The notes under the pieces are model-generated. The model was not told where the DNA came from, searched no databases, and saw only the letters and a list, made by a program, of their open reading frames with translations. DNA of 33,557 nucleotides from assembly GCA_001792345.1 (NCBI GenBank), contig MGGJ01000006.1, positions 86,656-120,212 on the forward strand, read 5' to 3'. Below, piece after piece: positions 9,367 to 18,663 of the stretch. The translations under genes and the position numbers were made by a program. Source of the stretch: Candidatus Woesebacteria bacterium RIFCSPHIGHO2_01_FULL_39_32. GTDB lineage: Bacteria; Patescibacteriota; Microgenomatia; UBA8517. Every line of letters starts with the position of its first letter. The first letter of the stretch is position 1.

Positions 9367-10340
9367 TTTTTAACTAATTTATAACCAACATTTCTGATTG
9401 GTAATAACTCGTATGCTAAAAGCTTCTTATTCAATCTTTGAACTGTCTTCCCAATAGCTTGATCGGAATACTCGTCATAACTTCCTTTTCCCCATTTAAA
9501 ATCTGCCACCTTTTCCTTAGTAACTACTCCTTCACTTCTTAGTGCTTCTTCTATGATCAACTTCTCAACCTTTATGAATCTGGCTTTGGACAGTTCTCCG
9601 TTCTCACTATAACTTAAGTCCACATTTACCTTTATATCTAAAAGAGACCTTGATGGATGAAGTTCAAAATACCTTTTAAGGAGTTCGCTTTTAAAAACTT
9701 GAGAATCCTTTAAATTTATCTCTTTTAAAATCTCTTCATTACATCTTTTGATAACTTCAACAATTGGTGAAAGAACTTTATTAAAACTGCGATTATCTAA
9801 AATTGCATCGTAATCTTTTTCTAAAAGATCTGTGTTAATTGCAAAAAATTTGATAAACCTTCCGATTCCTCCACTTAATTTAAAAATCTCTTCAAGATTC
9901 TCTTTGCTTAGATTTTTGTTTATTTCTAGAGCAAAAATGTCAGAATCCTTCATTTCCCTTGCTTTAAAAAAATAAGTGGAATAGAGATGGCTTGAAAGGT
10001 AACTTGATTTAAAAGTCTCTTCTTCCAAAATATAGGGTGTATTAACTACTAAAGCAAACTTTTGCGAAAGTGCCGCTTTCTGAAAATACTCATCTGCTAT
10101 TTGCAAGGCATTATTTACCTTGTCGAAATTGAGATCGAGAATATTATAATTACTAGTAGTATCGTTTTCTTTGGTAATATAAGAAATTTTTAAATTCTTG
10201 TTTTTCTCCAAAAATTTTCGGATAAAGTAAGAGGCTCCCAAACCCGGAACCGTCAAAATTATAAGATTTGAAGCAAGCTTTACATTTTTTAAAAGATTTC
10301 TCTCAAAGTCTTTATAAAGTTCCTGCGAATAAAATCCCAT
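9363..10340 (-). CDS. ATPase-like regulator with C-terminal OmpR/PhoB-type winged helix
   Basis: C-terminus LIIEEALRSEGVVTKEKVADFKWGKGSYDEYSDQAIGKTVQRLNKKLLAYELLPIRNVGYKL fits Trans_reg_C; N-terminal VPGLGASYF looks like a degenerate P-loop. ATGA overlap with 8368..9366. Confidence 0.65.
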   Translation of the reverse strand: MGFYSQELYKDFERNLLKNVKLASNLIILTVPGLGASYFIRKFLEKNKNLKISYITKENDTTSNYNILDLNFDKVNNALQIADEYFQKAALSQKFALVVNTPYILEEETFKSSYLSSHLYSTYFFKAREMKDSDIFALEINKNLSKENLEEIFKLSGGIGRFIKFFAINTDLLEKDYDAILDNRSFNKVLSPIVEVIKRCNEEILKEINLKDSQVFKSELLKRYFELHPSRSLLDIKVNVDLSYSENGELSKARFIKVEKLIIEEALRSEGVVTKEKVADFKWGKGSYDEYSDQAIGKTVQRLNKKLLAYELLPIRNVGYKLVKK

Positions 10341-10390
10341 ATCTGAAAGAATATTAACACAAAAATAGTACCTTTCTCACTTAAAGCTAA

Positions 10391-10419
10391 TTTGTCCACT
10401 TTTTGTCCACTTTTTGTCG
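10391..10419. repeat. 11-bp direct repeats (TTTGTCCACTT TTTGTCCACTT TTTGTCGG)
   Basis: Read directly; lies 50-80 bp upstream of the winged-helix gene start at 10340. Confidence 0.7.
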
Positions 10420-10517
10420 GGCAAAATTTCATGCGTTATAGGATAATAACTCAACCTAAAAACAGGTAATTGCTTTAGAGGTAAATCAATTCTATTTGTT
10501 GGTTATTGGTAACTGGG

Positions 10518-10545
10518 AAAGCGCCTCTAAAAAGGCGCTTTTTTA
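10518..10545 (+). terminator. Intrinsic terminator
   Basis: AAAGCGCCT-CTAAAA-AGGCGCTTT followed by TTT. Confidence 0.8.
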
Positions 10546-10640
10546 TTAGAAAAACTAGGAAAAAAGCTTTCTTAATTTTTCCCTCGAAGCAATTTAGCAC
10601 TTTAAAATTCAGTTGTTGGAAGAAGTTTCTTTGAATTCAA

Positions 10641-10705
10641 CTCACAGGAACCCAAAGCTTATATCCGATATCTAACATCTGATATCCGTTCCGGGTTCCT
10701 GTGAG
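10641..10705. repeat. Large hairpin with perfect 13-bp arms
   Basis: CTCACAGGAACCC (10641-10653) / GGGTTCCTGTGAG (10693-10705). Confidence 0.75.
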
Positions 10706-10990
10706 AACGGAGACTAAACCTAATAGTAGGAGTCATCCCGCTACTAAATTTGAGGGAAGAATCAGCGTAATGGCTGGCCTAATCCTAGGTTTGTGTATCA
10801 CTGCGAGGCGCCCGTAACTGAGCGAATAACCTTTGCATATGGTGATATACGAAGTTGGATTGAACTCAAATTTCAGTGAGGCGGACAAGTGGGGTCGCCA
10901 ATCCCCTGCCTATTTGAAGCTAAAGTACCGTTAGCTAAATGTACCGCAAGGTGCAAATGGCACTCAAAGGAACATAGTTTTCACAAGGAG
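10706..10990 (+). ncRNA. Candidate structured RNA/long 5' leader of unknown class
   Basis: Several complementary segments: AAACCTA/TAGGTTT, AAATTTGAG/CTCAAATTT, GTGTATCAC/GTGATATAC, AGCTAA/TTAGCT, GGGG/CCCC; no good ORF. Confidence 0.4.
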
Positions 10991-10996
10991 TGAAGC

Positions 10997-12523
10997 GTGA
11001 AAAACAACCTTATTTGGCGTGTCTTAATGGCCCTTATAGTGCTGATTTCAGCACTGGCCGCGGCTGCACACCCTGCCTACGCGCAGGAAGAAGCCACTAA
11101 TGTGGTTTATTGCAGCGAGCAGGAAAATCGATCTTGCGAAGTGATTTCGGCAGAAATCATTGGCAAGTTTGAAGAAGAGGCAAACTTCTGGATGTACCTT
11201 ACCTACGGAGTGCACAACTTCCGTGTCAATGGTGTTTGGTACACCAGAACCGTTGATCCGATTCCGACCGAGATTCACATTGATCGCGACAGCTATACGT
11301 CAATCCCGCAGATGGGGATCTTCTGGCAGCAAGACAGTCTGGTTTACAACCAGGTCGGGTGGGCATACGACAATGACGTTCCACTGACCAACCCGAACGC
11401 ACAACAAGTCTTTACTGCTGATGAACTGTCCAGTGAACCAATGTTGGTCACCTATCAATGGGATGGGGCAAAGACTCTCACTTGGAACATCAACGTAGCT
11501 ATCAGCGACGAGGAGATAATCATAAGAGTCAACCAATTTATGGTCCAGTTCATGTACCCGATCAGCCAGCTACCGTCTTACGAGCGGCAAACATATACTC
11601 TCCCAGCAGATATCGAGTGGGTCTCTGGTGAAGAGTTGGAGGTGGTTGCAGTTCATAAATTCTCCCGCACTGTCCCCGCTACTTGGACCGAGACCTATCT
11701 TTGGGAGGATGTGAGCTGGATGTATGAGGACAACCTCAGTCGTCTGATCGCCGGTGGAATGAATAAAGGCCTGGCAGAGGATATTGTTCAGGCTCAGTTC
11801 GAAGCCGATGCGGATCAATATCGCGGTACCTTCCCGAACTACGAAAATACCCTATGGAGAGTAACGTGGGAATGGGAAGATGGTTATACTTTTCAGCGAC
11901 GGGATGGCTCGTTAATTAAAATCAGTGACGACAACCTGATGACCAGCCGGGCCTGCACCAAGGAAGAACATTGCTACTCAAGGGGCTTCACTCCAGAAGT
12001 CGGCCAAACGCTTTACGTTGATCCATACACCATTTGGAACATCGCGGATTGGAAGGATTATAAAGGAGGCACACGCAAAGACCTCGCCAATCTCCGGCTG
12101 ATTAACGTTAGCCCTGCTCGGGATATCCTACCTCAAGACTGGGAATTGCTACAGAAGCGCTGGCGGCACGCCGAGGTCGATCCGTTTTTCGCAACCATCA
12201 CGGGATGGGTCTATGATGGCAGCTTTATGAAGATCGAGACAGATCAAGGCCCATTGAACCTGCGTGCTAGCGTTAGTCCTCCTATCGGCACTAAGATCGC
12301 CGCCTACATTTACAACCAGAGTGCTTCTGCAAAGCACTACAACCCAGGAGAACTAACCGGTCGGGTGATGGTGTTGTTTGACGATCAGGGGAAACTCTGG
12401 TTCTTCAATAACTCCATTGAGTATGGTTTCAGCTTCGACGCTGAGACCTATTCTACCGGCGAGTGTGGAGGCCTCATGACCATCGACAACTGGGTCGATG
12501 GCTGCCAGAAACCCAACAACTGA
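10997..12523 (+). CDS. Secreted protein of unknown function, GC-rich relative to neighbours
   Basis: AAGGAG RBS, GTG start, signal peptide MKNNLIWRVLMALIVLISALAAAAHPAYAQ; no family recognised. Confidence 0.8.
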   Translation: MKNNLIWRVLMALIVLISALAAAAHPAYAQEEATNVVYCSEQENRSCEVISAEIIGKFEEEANFWMYLTYGVHNFRVNGVWYTRTVDPIPTEIHIDRDSYTSIPQMGIFWQQDSLVYNQVGWAYDNDVPLTNPNAQQVFTADELSSEPMLVTYQWDGAKTLTWNINVAISDEEIIIRVNQFMVQFMYPISQLPSYERQTYTLPADIEWVSGEELEVVAVHKFSRTVPATWTETYLWEDVSWMYEDNLSRLIAGGMNKGLAEDIVQAQFEADADQYRGTFPNYENTLWRVTWEWEDGYTFQRRDGSLIKISDDNLMTSRACTKEEHCYSRGFTPEVGQTLYVDPYTIWNIADWKDYKGGTRKDLANLRLINVSPARDILPQDWELLQKRWRHAEVDPFFATITGWVYDGSFMKIETDQGPLNLRASVSPPIGTKIAAYIYNQSASAKHYNPGELTGRVMVLFDDQGKLWFFNNSIEYGFSFDAETYSTGECGGLMTIDNWVDGCQKPNN

Positions 12524-12550
12524 AATATCAACTGGGTAATTAAACCCCAG

Positions 12551-12638
12551 AGGAGCCGGAGAAGGAAAAATCGAGAAAGTAGGCTATCGCAGCTTACATT
12601 TAAAAAATATTTTCTCGATAATCCTCTCTCCGGCTCCT
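12551..12638. repeat. Long nested hairpin downstream of the secreted-protein gene (terminator or element end)
   Basis: AGGAGCCGGAGA/TCTCCGGCTCCT perfect 12-bp arms, inner TCGAGAAA/TTTCTCGA. Confidence 0.75.
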
Positions 12639-12705
12639 TATGTACGTTCTTCAACTGAAATTCAAAGCACAAAAATATTAGAAGATATTTATTGATCGAA
12701 AATAA

Positions 12706-13692
12706 CTATTTTCTCCGCTTTTCCCAGACTTCTTCGTTAACAATATTTCCAGGTTTTTTGCCGCTTAGGGTATCAAGAATAGCGTCAACAGCCATTCGTC
12801 CCATCTTTTCTCTCGCTTCCCATGTAGCCGAGGCGATGTGGGGTGTAAGGATTACATTTTCCATTCCGACCAGCTCCGGATTAACATTTGGTTCTGTTTC
12901 AAAAACATCTAATCCCGCTCCCCCCAAACGTCCGTCTCTTAACGCATTAACTAAATCATGCTCATCAACAACTGGGCCTCTTGCAGTGTTAACCAACAAT
13001 GCTCCCTTTTTCATTTTCCCCAAACTATCTTTATTGATCATATGTGTTGTCTCATCAGTCAATGGAACATGAAGTGTTACAAAGTCGGACTCAGCCAAAA
13101 GATTATCAAACTCTGCAAACTCAACTCCGTATTTCCCTTCCGCTTCCTCATCCCTAGATCTTTTATTGTATAAAACCCGCATATTCCATCCCTTTGCCCG
13201 TTCAGCAACCATAGTACCAATTCTTCCAAGTCCGATAATTCCTAAAGTCTTGCCTGTCATATTTATTCCTAAAAATATATTCGGCTCCCATCCTTTATAT
13301 GCACCTCTTTTAACTGACTCATCTGCCTCAACAATCCTTCGAGCCAGTGCAAGCATTAAAGCCCAAGTGTGTTCAGCTACAGCCTCATTTACTTCATCGG
13401 ATGGCGTGTTGACAACCACAACTCCCCTGTCAGTCAATTCGTCAACTACAACGTTGTCAAATCCAACAGCATAATTTGACACAATCTTTAGTTGTGGTCC
13501 AATTGCATCAACTACCTCTCCGTTTATTTTGTCTGTAAGAAGTGTCAGGAGTACATCGACACCTTTACCCTTTTCCAAAAGTTCTTCTGAGGAAAGTGGC
13601 CTATCAAATCGTGATACTTCAACTTCATGACCAGAAGAATTAAGTTTATCAAGGGCTGTTCCCGGAAATTTTCTGGTTACAAAAATCTTCAT
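12706..13692 (-). CDS. gyaR: D-isomer-specific 2-hydroxyacid dehydrogenase (glyoxylate/hydroxypyruvate reductase-like)
   Basis: NAD motif LGIIGLGRIG, catalytic region TLHVPLTDET, NTARGPVVDE, LTPHIASAT. Confidence 0.9.
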   Translation of the reverse strand: MKIFVTRKFPGTALDKLNSSGHEVEVSRFDRPLSSEELLEKGKGVDVLLTLLTDKINGEVVDAIGPQLKIVSNYAVGFDNVVVDELTDRGVVVVNTPSDEVNEAVAEHTWALMLALARRIVEADESVKRGAYKGWEPNIFLGINMTGKTLGIIGLGRIGTMVAERAKGWNMRVLYNKRSRDEEAEGKYGVEFAEFDNLLAESDFVTLHVPLTDETTHMINKDSLGKMKKGALLVNTARGPVVDEHDLVNALRDGRLGGAGLDVFETEPNVNPELVGMENVILTPHIASATWEAREKMGRMAVDAILDTLSGKKPGNIVNEEVWEKRRK

Positions 13693-13701
13693 TTTAAAAT
13701 T

Positions 13702-13780
13702 GTAGCACGTAGCAAGTAGTATGTAGTATGCACACGTGTTTTACTTTAACCCATACTACTATCTACATTCTACTTACTAC
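13702..13780. repeat. Imperfect palindrome of GTAG-rich units between two genes
   Basis: GTAGCACGTAGCAAGTAGTATGTAGTATG ... CATACTACTATCTACATTCTACTTACTAC; 22 of 29 positions match as inverted repeat. Confidence 0.65.
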
Positions 13781-14790
13781 ATTTCAACAACTCCTACTTC
13801 GCTACTTTTTGCTCTCTCCAACCATTGTGGCATCTCACTCTCTCTCAATAAACCCCTTTGCGAACCTACATATCCAATAACTGAAGCTGAGTTTGCTGTA
13901 CCCCAAAGTAGAGCTGTAGCGAAGTCTTTACCTTTAATTATGGCCGAAAGACAACCTGCGCCAAAAGCATCACCCGCACCTGTTCTTTCGTAAGCATCAA
14001 CCGGCAAAACACCGGCCTTGTAATACTTATTACTCTGGCGCTCATATAGAAATGAACCATTACTCCCATCCGTGATGATTGAAATTTTTGGTCCAAGATC
14101 TGATAAATTCTGTAAAAGTTCTTTTTCTGCTCCGTGAGAATCCTCCATCCCAGTTAACTTTTCTGCCTCTTCGCGATTAACGTAAATTATATGAGTGATT
14201 TCTAAAACAGGTTTTAAAGCCTGAACCCCAGTCCTCATTTGACGGCTACCTGGATTGAATGCAAGCTTAATCCCAGAGTTTTTATGAATAAAATCAACAA
14301 GGTGATTATAAAAAGGCTGGAAACTCTCTCCCATTGAAGTTAAATAGATCCAGTCTGCTACTGGTAGTTTGACTGGAAATTCGTACGACCTGGGCGCATG
14401 ATAAGTAAAAATCGTTCTCTCCCCACCATAGTTGATTGCCGTTGAATAGTTTGTTCCGGCGGTCGGCTGTTGAACTACATATGACATGTTAACTCCCTCT
14501 TTCTCCAACTTTTCGACAATCAAATTACCCGTGCTGTCTCCTCCAAGAGTTGTAACTAGACCTACCTTTATTCCTAAACGCTTTGCACCGACCGCATTAT
14601 TTGCTGCGTTTCCACCCAAAGAATACTCAAGATTCTTAACGGGAATTTTTTCTCCGTAGCTAAAACAAATAAGACACTCCTTGTCGTCAAGTGTGCACAA
14701 TGCTTCAGATTCAGTCGGAGTTATGAATACATCCCAAGAAACATCACCAATTGAAAGTAATTCAAGTTTATTTCCCATTCTCTTCCTCAA
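13777..14790 (-). CDS. PfkB family carbohydrate kinase
   Basis: GGNAANNAVGAKRLG and RTGAGDAFGAGCLSAI signatures. Confidence 0.9.
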   Translation of the reverse strand: MRKRMGNKLELLSIGDVSWDVFITPTESEALCTLDDKECLICFSYGEKIPVKNLEYSLGGNAANNAVGAKRLGIKVGLVTTLGGDSTGNLIVEKLEKEGVNMSYVVQQPTAGTNYSTAINYGGERTIFTYHAPRSYEFPVKLPVADWIYLTSMGESFQPFYNHLVDFIHKNSGIKLAFNPGSRQMRTGVQALKPVLEITHIIYVNREEAEKLTGMEDSHGAEKELLQNLSDLGPKISIITDGSNGSFLYERQSNKYYKAGVLPVDAYERTGAGDAFGAGCLSAIIKGKDFATALLWGTANSASVIGYVGSQRGLLRESEMPQWLERAKSSEVGVVEM

Positions 14791-15829
14791 TTTCCCCTTC
14801 GTATTTTCCTGATCGGGCTAAAGAATTTAGTTTCGCTCTTTTATAAAATACCTTTTGTGCTAATTCAATATTTGCAGGATCACCTTTCCAGGCTTTCAAA
14901 ACCGGCTCTTGCAAAGCTCGGCCAAAAGAAAAAGAGAGCTGCCAGGCTACATCATCCATTTCATTCATCGCGTTTAAATGACCCGTTGACTCTTCCGGGC
15001 TGTCGCCTCCAGAAAGAAATACTATTCCCGGAACATCAGGAGGAATAACTTCTTTCAAGACTTTCAATGTTGCCTCTGCAATTTGCTTATCATTAGCTTT
15101 ATCGGGATTATCTTTTCCCTGATGAACCCAGTTGGGTTTAAGAAGCATACCGGGAAAATAAATTTTATATTCGGATAATTTTTTAAAAACACTTTTTAGT
15201 GTCTTATATGTAACTTCCTCACTTTTTTGAATATCGTGGGTTCCATCCATAAGAACTTCAGGTTCAACAATCGGAACCAGATCTGCTTCCTGAGAATAAG
15301 CAGCAAAAAGGGCGAGGAGTTCTGCATTCATATTGATACAGACGTCGGTTGGTATAGCGTCCCCCATACTTATAACTGCTCTCCATTTTGTGAATTTGGC
15401 TCCTAGTTCTTTATATTCACCAAGTCGCCCGCGAAGTCCATCCAATCCTTCGGTAATTTTTTCGCCGGAAAAGTTAACCATATCAACCGCACCTTCATCT
15501 ACCTTTATTCCTGGAATAATTCCCTTATCCGATAAATACTTAGCAAAAGGAACTCCCTCGTCTGTTTGTTGACGAATTGTCTCATCGTACAAAATTACAC
15601 CGCTTATGAATTCTTCAGCGCCATGAGTTTTAAAAAGAAGCTGCCTGTAAATTCTATGGTTTTCGGGAGTTGATTCAACTCCAATTGTGTCAAAGCGCTT
15701 TTTAATTGTTCCTGTAGATTCATCGGCAGCCAAAATACCCTTCCCAGGTGCAACAAGTTCTTTTGCAGTATCTCTTAATGCAGCTTCGTTCATATCAATC
15801 AATTTACCATGTTTAATCGTTTCCGACAA
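14768..15829 (-). CDS. Fructose-bisphosphate aldolase class I
   Basis: GKGILAADESTGTIKKRF, LLKPNWVHQG, FLSGGDSPEEST. Confidence 0.93.
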   Translation of the reverse strand: MSETIKHGKLIDMNEAALRDTAKELVAPGKGILAADESTGTIKKRFDTIGVESTPENHRIYRQLLFKTHGAEEFISGVILYDETIRQQTDEGVPFAKYLSDKGIIPGIKVDEGAVDMVNFSGEKITEGLDGLRGRLGEYKELGAKFTKWRAVISMGDAIPTDVCINMNAELLALFAAYSQEADLVPIVEPEVLMDGTHDIQKSEEVTYKTLKSVFKKLSEYKIYFPGMLLKPNWVHQGKDNPDKANDKQIAEATLKVLKEVIPPDVPGIVFLSGGDSPEESTGHLNAMNEMDDVAWQLSFSFGRALQEPVLKAWKGDPANIELAQKVFYKRAKLNSLARSGKYEGEIEEENGK

Positions 15830-15870
15830 TGTACTATTAAATCACCAAAAGAAATATAAAATATTTATCC

Positions 15871-17055
15871 GTGGACAACTTTTTTAGTCAAAAACTTCTT
15901 TTTCCAACATTGTTTCTTTTTTCGTTAGTGGTCTTCCTGTTTCACACTACATATACCAAAACTACAATCTTTGCCGATGCGAGGTTTTATTACATGACAA
16001 CGCGATCGATTATAAAAGATTTTGATATCAAATTTGCGAATGAATATGAACACTTTAATATGCAACCGGTTTATACAAATGCTGAATATGTATGGAATAA
16101 ATATCCTCCAGGAGTTTCATTTTTTTGGATACCCGCTCTTTTTGTAGCTGACGGTTTTTCAAATGCATTGAACCCTTTTGATACTTCGGGGTTTGGTATT
16201 GTTTATCAAATAGCAGTCGCAACAAGTAGCGTACTGCTTGGTTTACTGGGATTATATTTTTTGTACCAACTTTTGAAAGGCTACTTCTCTGAAAAAGTAT
16301 CGCTTTTAACCTCTCTTGCCCTCTTTGGGACCACAAATCTTTTTTTCTATATTGCGCTAGAACCAATAAACTCCCACGCTGCTTCATTTTTTGTTTCATC
16401 TATCTTTCTCTATTACTTTTTTAAACACAAAAAAGACAAATATTATTATCTAATTTTGGGATTACTCGGTGGAGTCGCAGGACTTGTCCGTACTCAGGAC
16501 GCCTTGATTCTGATAATTCCTATCTTAGAAATCTTTTTAAAATCTAAACAATCTTTTAAATTCCTTGCTACCAGCTACTTGCTACTCTCTACAGGATTTT
16601 TAATAGGATTCTTTCCTCAAATATACTTTTGGGGAAAGATTTTTGGAACATTCTGGAGTAGTCCATACTTAGAGGAAGGTTTCAATCTTGGCAATCCGCA
16701 AATATTTCATGTTCTTTTTAATGGTCAGAATGGTTTATTTACTTTAACTCCCATTATCCTTCTTTCTTTTCTCGGGCTTTTCCTTATCAAAAAAAAGTTA
16801 AAGATTATCTCTGTCTACGCAATATTTTATTTCCTTTTACAAACGTATATTATCTCTTCCTGGAGTGCTTTCTACCAGGGCGGATCTTATAGCATCCGAA
16901 TGATGATAACTACATATCCTCTTCTATCTTTTGGTCTTGCTTCAATAATCGAAAAGTCATCAAAAATAATCAAGGAAAGGTATGTAATATTGATAACTTT
17001 CTTTTTTACACTTCTTAATATGTTTTTTATAATTGATTATTTGCTTAAATACTGA
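15871..17055 (+). CDS. Polytopic membrane protein, glycosyltransferase 39/ArnT-like
   Basis: Many TM segments; early acidic DARFYYMTTRSI loop typical of GT-C enzymes. Confidence 0.55.
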   Translation: MDNFFSQKLLFPTLFLFSLVVFLFHTTYTKTTIFADARFYYMTTRSIIKDFDIKFANEYEHFNMQPVYTNAEYVWNKYPPGVSFFWIPALFVADGFSNALNPFDTSGFGIVYQIAVATSSVLLGLLGLYFLYQLLKGYFSEKVSLLTSLALFGTTNLFFYIALEPINSHAASFFVSSIFLYYFFKHKKDKYYYLILGLLGGVAGLVRTQDALILIIPILEIFLKSKQSFKFLATSYLLLSTGFLIGFFPQIYFWGKIFGTFWSSPYLEEGFNLGNPQIFHVLFNGQNGLFTLTPIILLSFLGLFLIKKKLKIISVYAIFYFLLQTYIISSWSAFYQGGSYSIRMMITTYPLLSFGLASIIEKSSKIIKERYVILITFFFTLLNMFFIIDYLLKY

Positions 17056-17102
17056 CTCCAACATTGAAAGTATTACCTAAATATATAATAATGAGATGAG
17101 AA

Positions 17103-17654
17103 ATGACGAATATTCCTTCTACCAAAGGTCCATCAGTTTTAACTCCTGACACAAAGACGCAACAGGTAAAACTTCCTGTTCAGAGGAAAAGTCCTCCTAA
17201 CTCGATCTATACTTCTATCATCCTGACCTTCTCTCTCTTGATTGTTCTTTTCGTGATAGCTTTTTTTATTGCGTATAGTGCGACTAATAAACCAAAATCT
17301 GTCACGACTTATGAGGAGTGTATAAAATCAAAAGGCAGTATAATTCGCGAAAGTTACCCTGCGGTTTGCGTAACTAAAAGTGGCCAGCAATTTATCCAAC
17401 CTTTATCTCCCGAGGAGAAAAAGCTTTTAGAATCCTCATTAGAAGAACCAAGTAATAACAATCAGAATTTGAACCAATGTATTCCGAAATTTGCAATTGA
17501 ATCCGGACCAGAGCTGACTGCCAGTGAGGCATATGCGGATGAATGTTATAACAAAACTACAAAAGAAGATTGCGAGACTGTAGATATATACAACTCTTCA
17601 ACTCAAAACTTTGGCAATGCCGATGGTACCACCGACTGCGAATGGCGTGGTTAA
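17103..17654 (+). CDS. Single-TM hypothetical surface protein
   Basis: Proline-rich N-terminus, one TM, Cys-containing exported part. Confidence 0.65.
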   Translation: MTNIPSTKGPSVLTPDTKTQQVKLPVQRKSPPNSIYTSIILTFSLLIVLFVIAFFIAYSATNKPKSVTTYEECIKSKGSIIRESYPAVCVTKSGQQFIQPLSPEEKKLLESSLEEPSNNNQNLNQCIPKFAIESGPELTASEAYADECYNKTTKEDCETVDIYNSSTQNFGNADGTTDCEWRG

Positions 17655-17659
17655 GAGCA

Positions 17660-17689
17660 TTGACAAGCATTACAATAAATACTCATAAT
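17660..17689 (+). promoter_or_regulatory. Sigma70-type promoter, probably leaderless
   Basis: TTGACA (17660-17665), 18-bp spacer, CATAAT (17684-17689), GTG at 17697. Confidence 0.6.
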
Positions 17690-17693
17690 TATA

Positions 17694-18635
17694 TTGGTGA
17701 AAATCATCGAGTGGGTTAAGCACAATAAATTTTTGACCGTAGTTCTCCTGGTAGTTAGCTACTTTCTTTTAAATCTAGTTAATATATTTTTTGGTGCGGA
17801 CACTCTTTCACTCGATGCTCCGAGCATGACCAAACAAAACGAAGGAGTAGGACTCTCACCACTCGCGGGGGCACCGGTGTCGGGAATCGGAAGAATTGGT
17901 GTACCTGATATTTACCCGCCCACAGACTATTCCCCCCAACCTGACGTTAAAGATCGGCTCGTTGTACAAGAATCAAACCTTTCACTTCTAGTTGAGGACG
18001 TTACCGATATCCGTAATAAAATTGTTTCCTACGCTCAACAAAAAGGTGGTTATATGGTTTCGTCAAATGTATCTAACCCACAGGACGCACCTACTGCAAC
18101 TGTTGTTGTCCGAGTTCCTTCAAAAGACCTAGAAGAAGCATTAGATTACTTTCATTCTTTATCCGTTAAGGTCGTTTCGGAAAATCTAGTTGGTCAAGAC
18201 GTTACAGATCAATATGTTGATATTGATACTCGAATTGCACAGCTTGAAAGAACAAAGGCAAGGCTCGAGACAATTCTTGATCAAGCAACTCAAATTACCG
18301 AAATTACAAACCTCACTCAACAAATACTGAATTATCAAAATCAAATTGATGCTCTGAAAGGCCAGCAAGATGCTTTAGAGAAAAATGCCCAACTTGCAAA
18401 ACTAACAATTTATCTTTCTACTGATGAAATAGCCCTTCCTTACCAACCAAGTGAAACCTTTAGACCCGGAGTAATCTTTAAGCTCGCAGTACGATCTCTC
18501 GTGGGAACTTTGAGGGGTATGGCGACACTCGGAATTTGGGTAGGAGTTTACGCGGTAATTTGGCTTCCAGCTCTTATCCTTTTTGTACTTCTTCGTCGGT
18601 GGTTGAAAAAAAGAAAATCGCAACCCAAACTTTAG
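17694..18635 (+). CDS. DUF4349 domain-containing membrane protein
   Basis: DRLVVQESNLSLLVEDV...GGYMVSSNVS...VVVRVPSKDLEEALDYF...VTDQYVDIDTRIAQLE, C-terminal TM. True start may be GTG at 17697. Confidence 0.85.
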   Translation: MVKIIEWVKHNKFLTVVLLVVSYFLLNLVNIFFGADTLSLDAPSMTKQNEGVGLSPLAGAPVSGIGRIGVPDIYPPTDYSPQPDVKDRLVVQESNLSLLVEDVTDIRNKIVSYAQQKGGYMVSSNVSNPQDAPTATVVVRVPSKDLEEALDYFHSLSVKVVSENLVGQDVTDQYVDIDTRIAQLERTKARLETILDQATQITEITNLTQQILNYQNQIDALKGQQDALEKNAQLAKLTIYLSTDEIALPYQPSETFRPGVIFKLAVRSLVGTLRGMATLGIWVGVYAVIWLPALILFVLLRRWLKKRKSQPKL

Positions 18636-18663
18636 GCAATAGAAATTAGGCATTAGGCACTAG
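18632..18663. repeat. Left inverted repeat of four-helix-bundle element
   Basis: TTAGGCAATAGAAATTAGGCATTAGGCACTAG. Confidence 0.75.

Noticed and set aside
10706-10990. Possible group I intron, tmRNA or RNase P RNA
   Set aside because: GGAGACTAAACC recalls a group I R-segment, but no matching S partner was found; no tmRNA terminal tRNA-like ends and no RNase P core. Kept only as unclassified structured RNA.
11048-11818. Antisense and alternate-frame ORFs inside the GC-rich secreted protein gene
   Set aside because: Overlap a long ORF with RBS and signal peptide; higher GC makes chance ORFs common.
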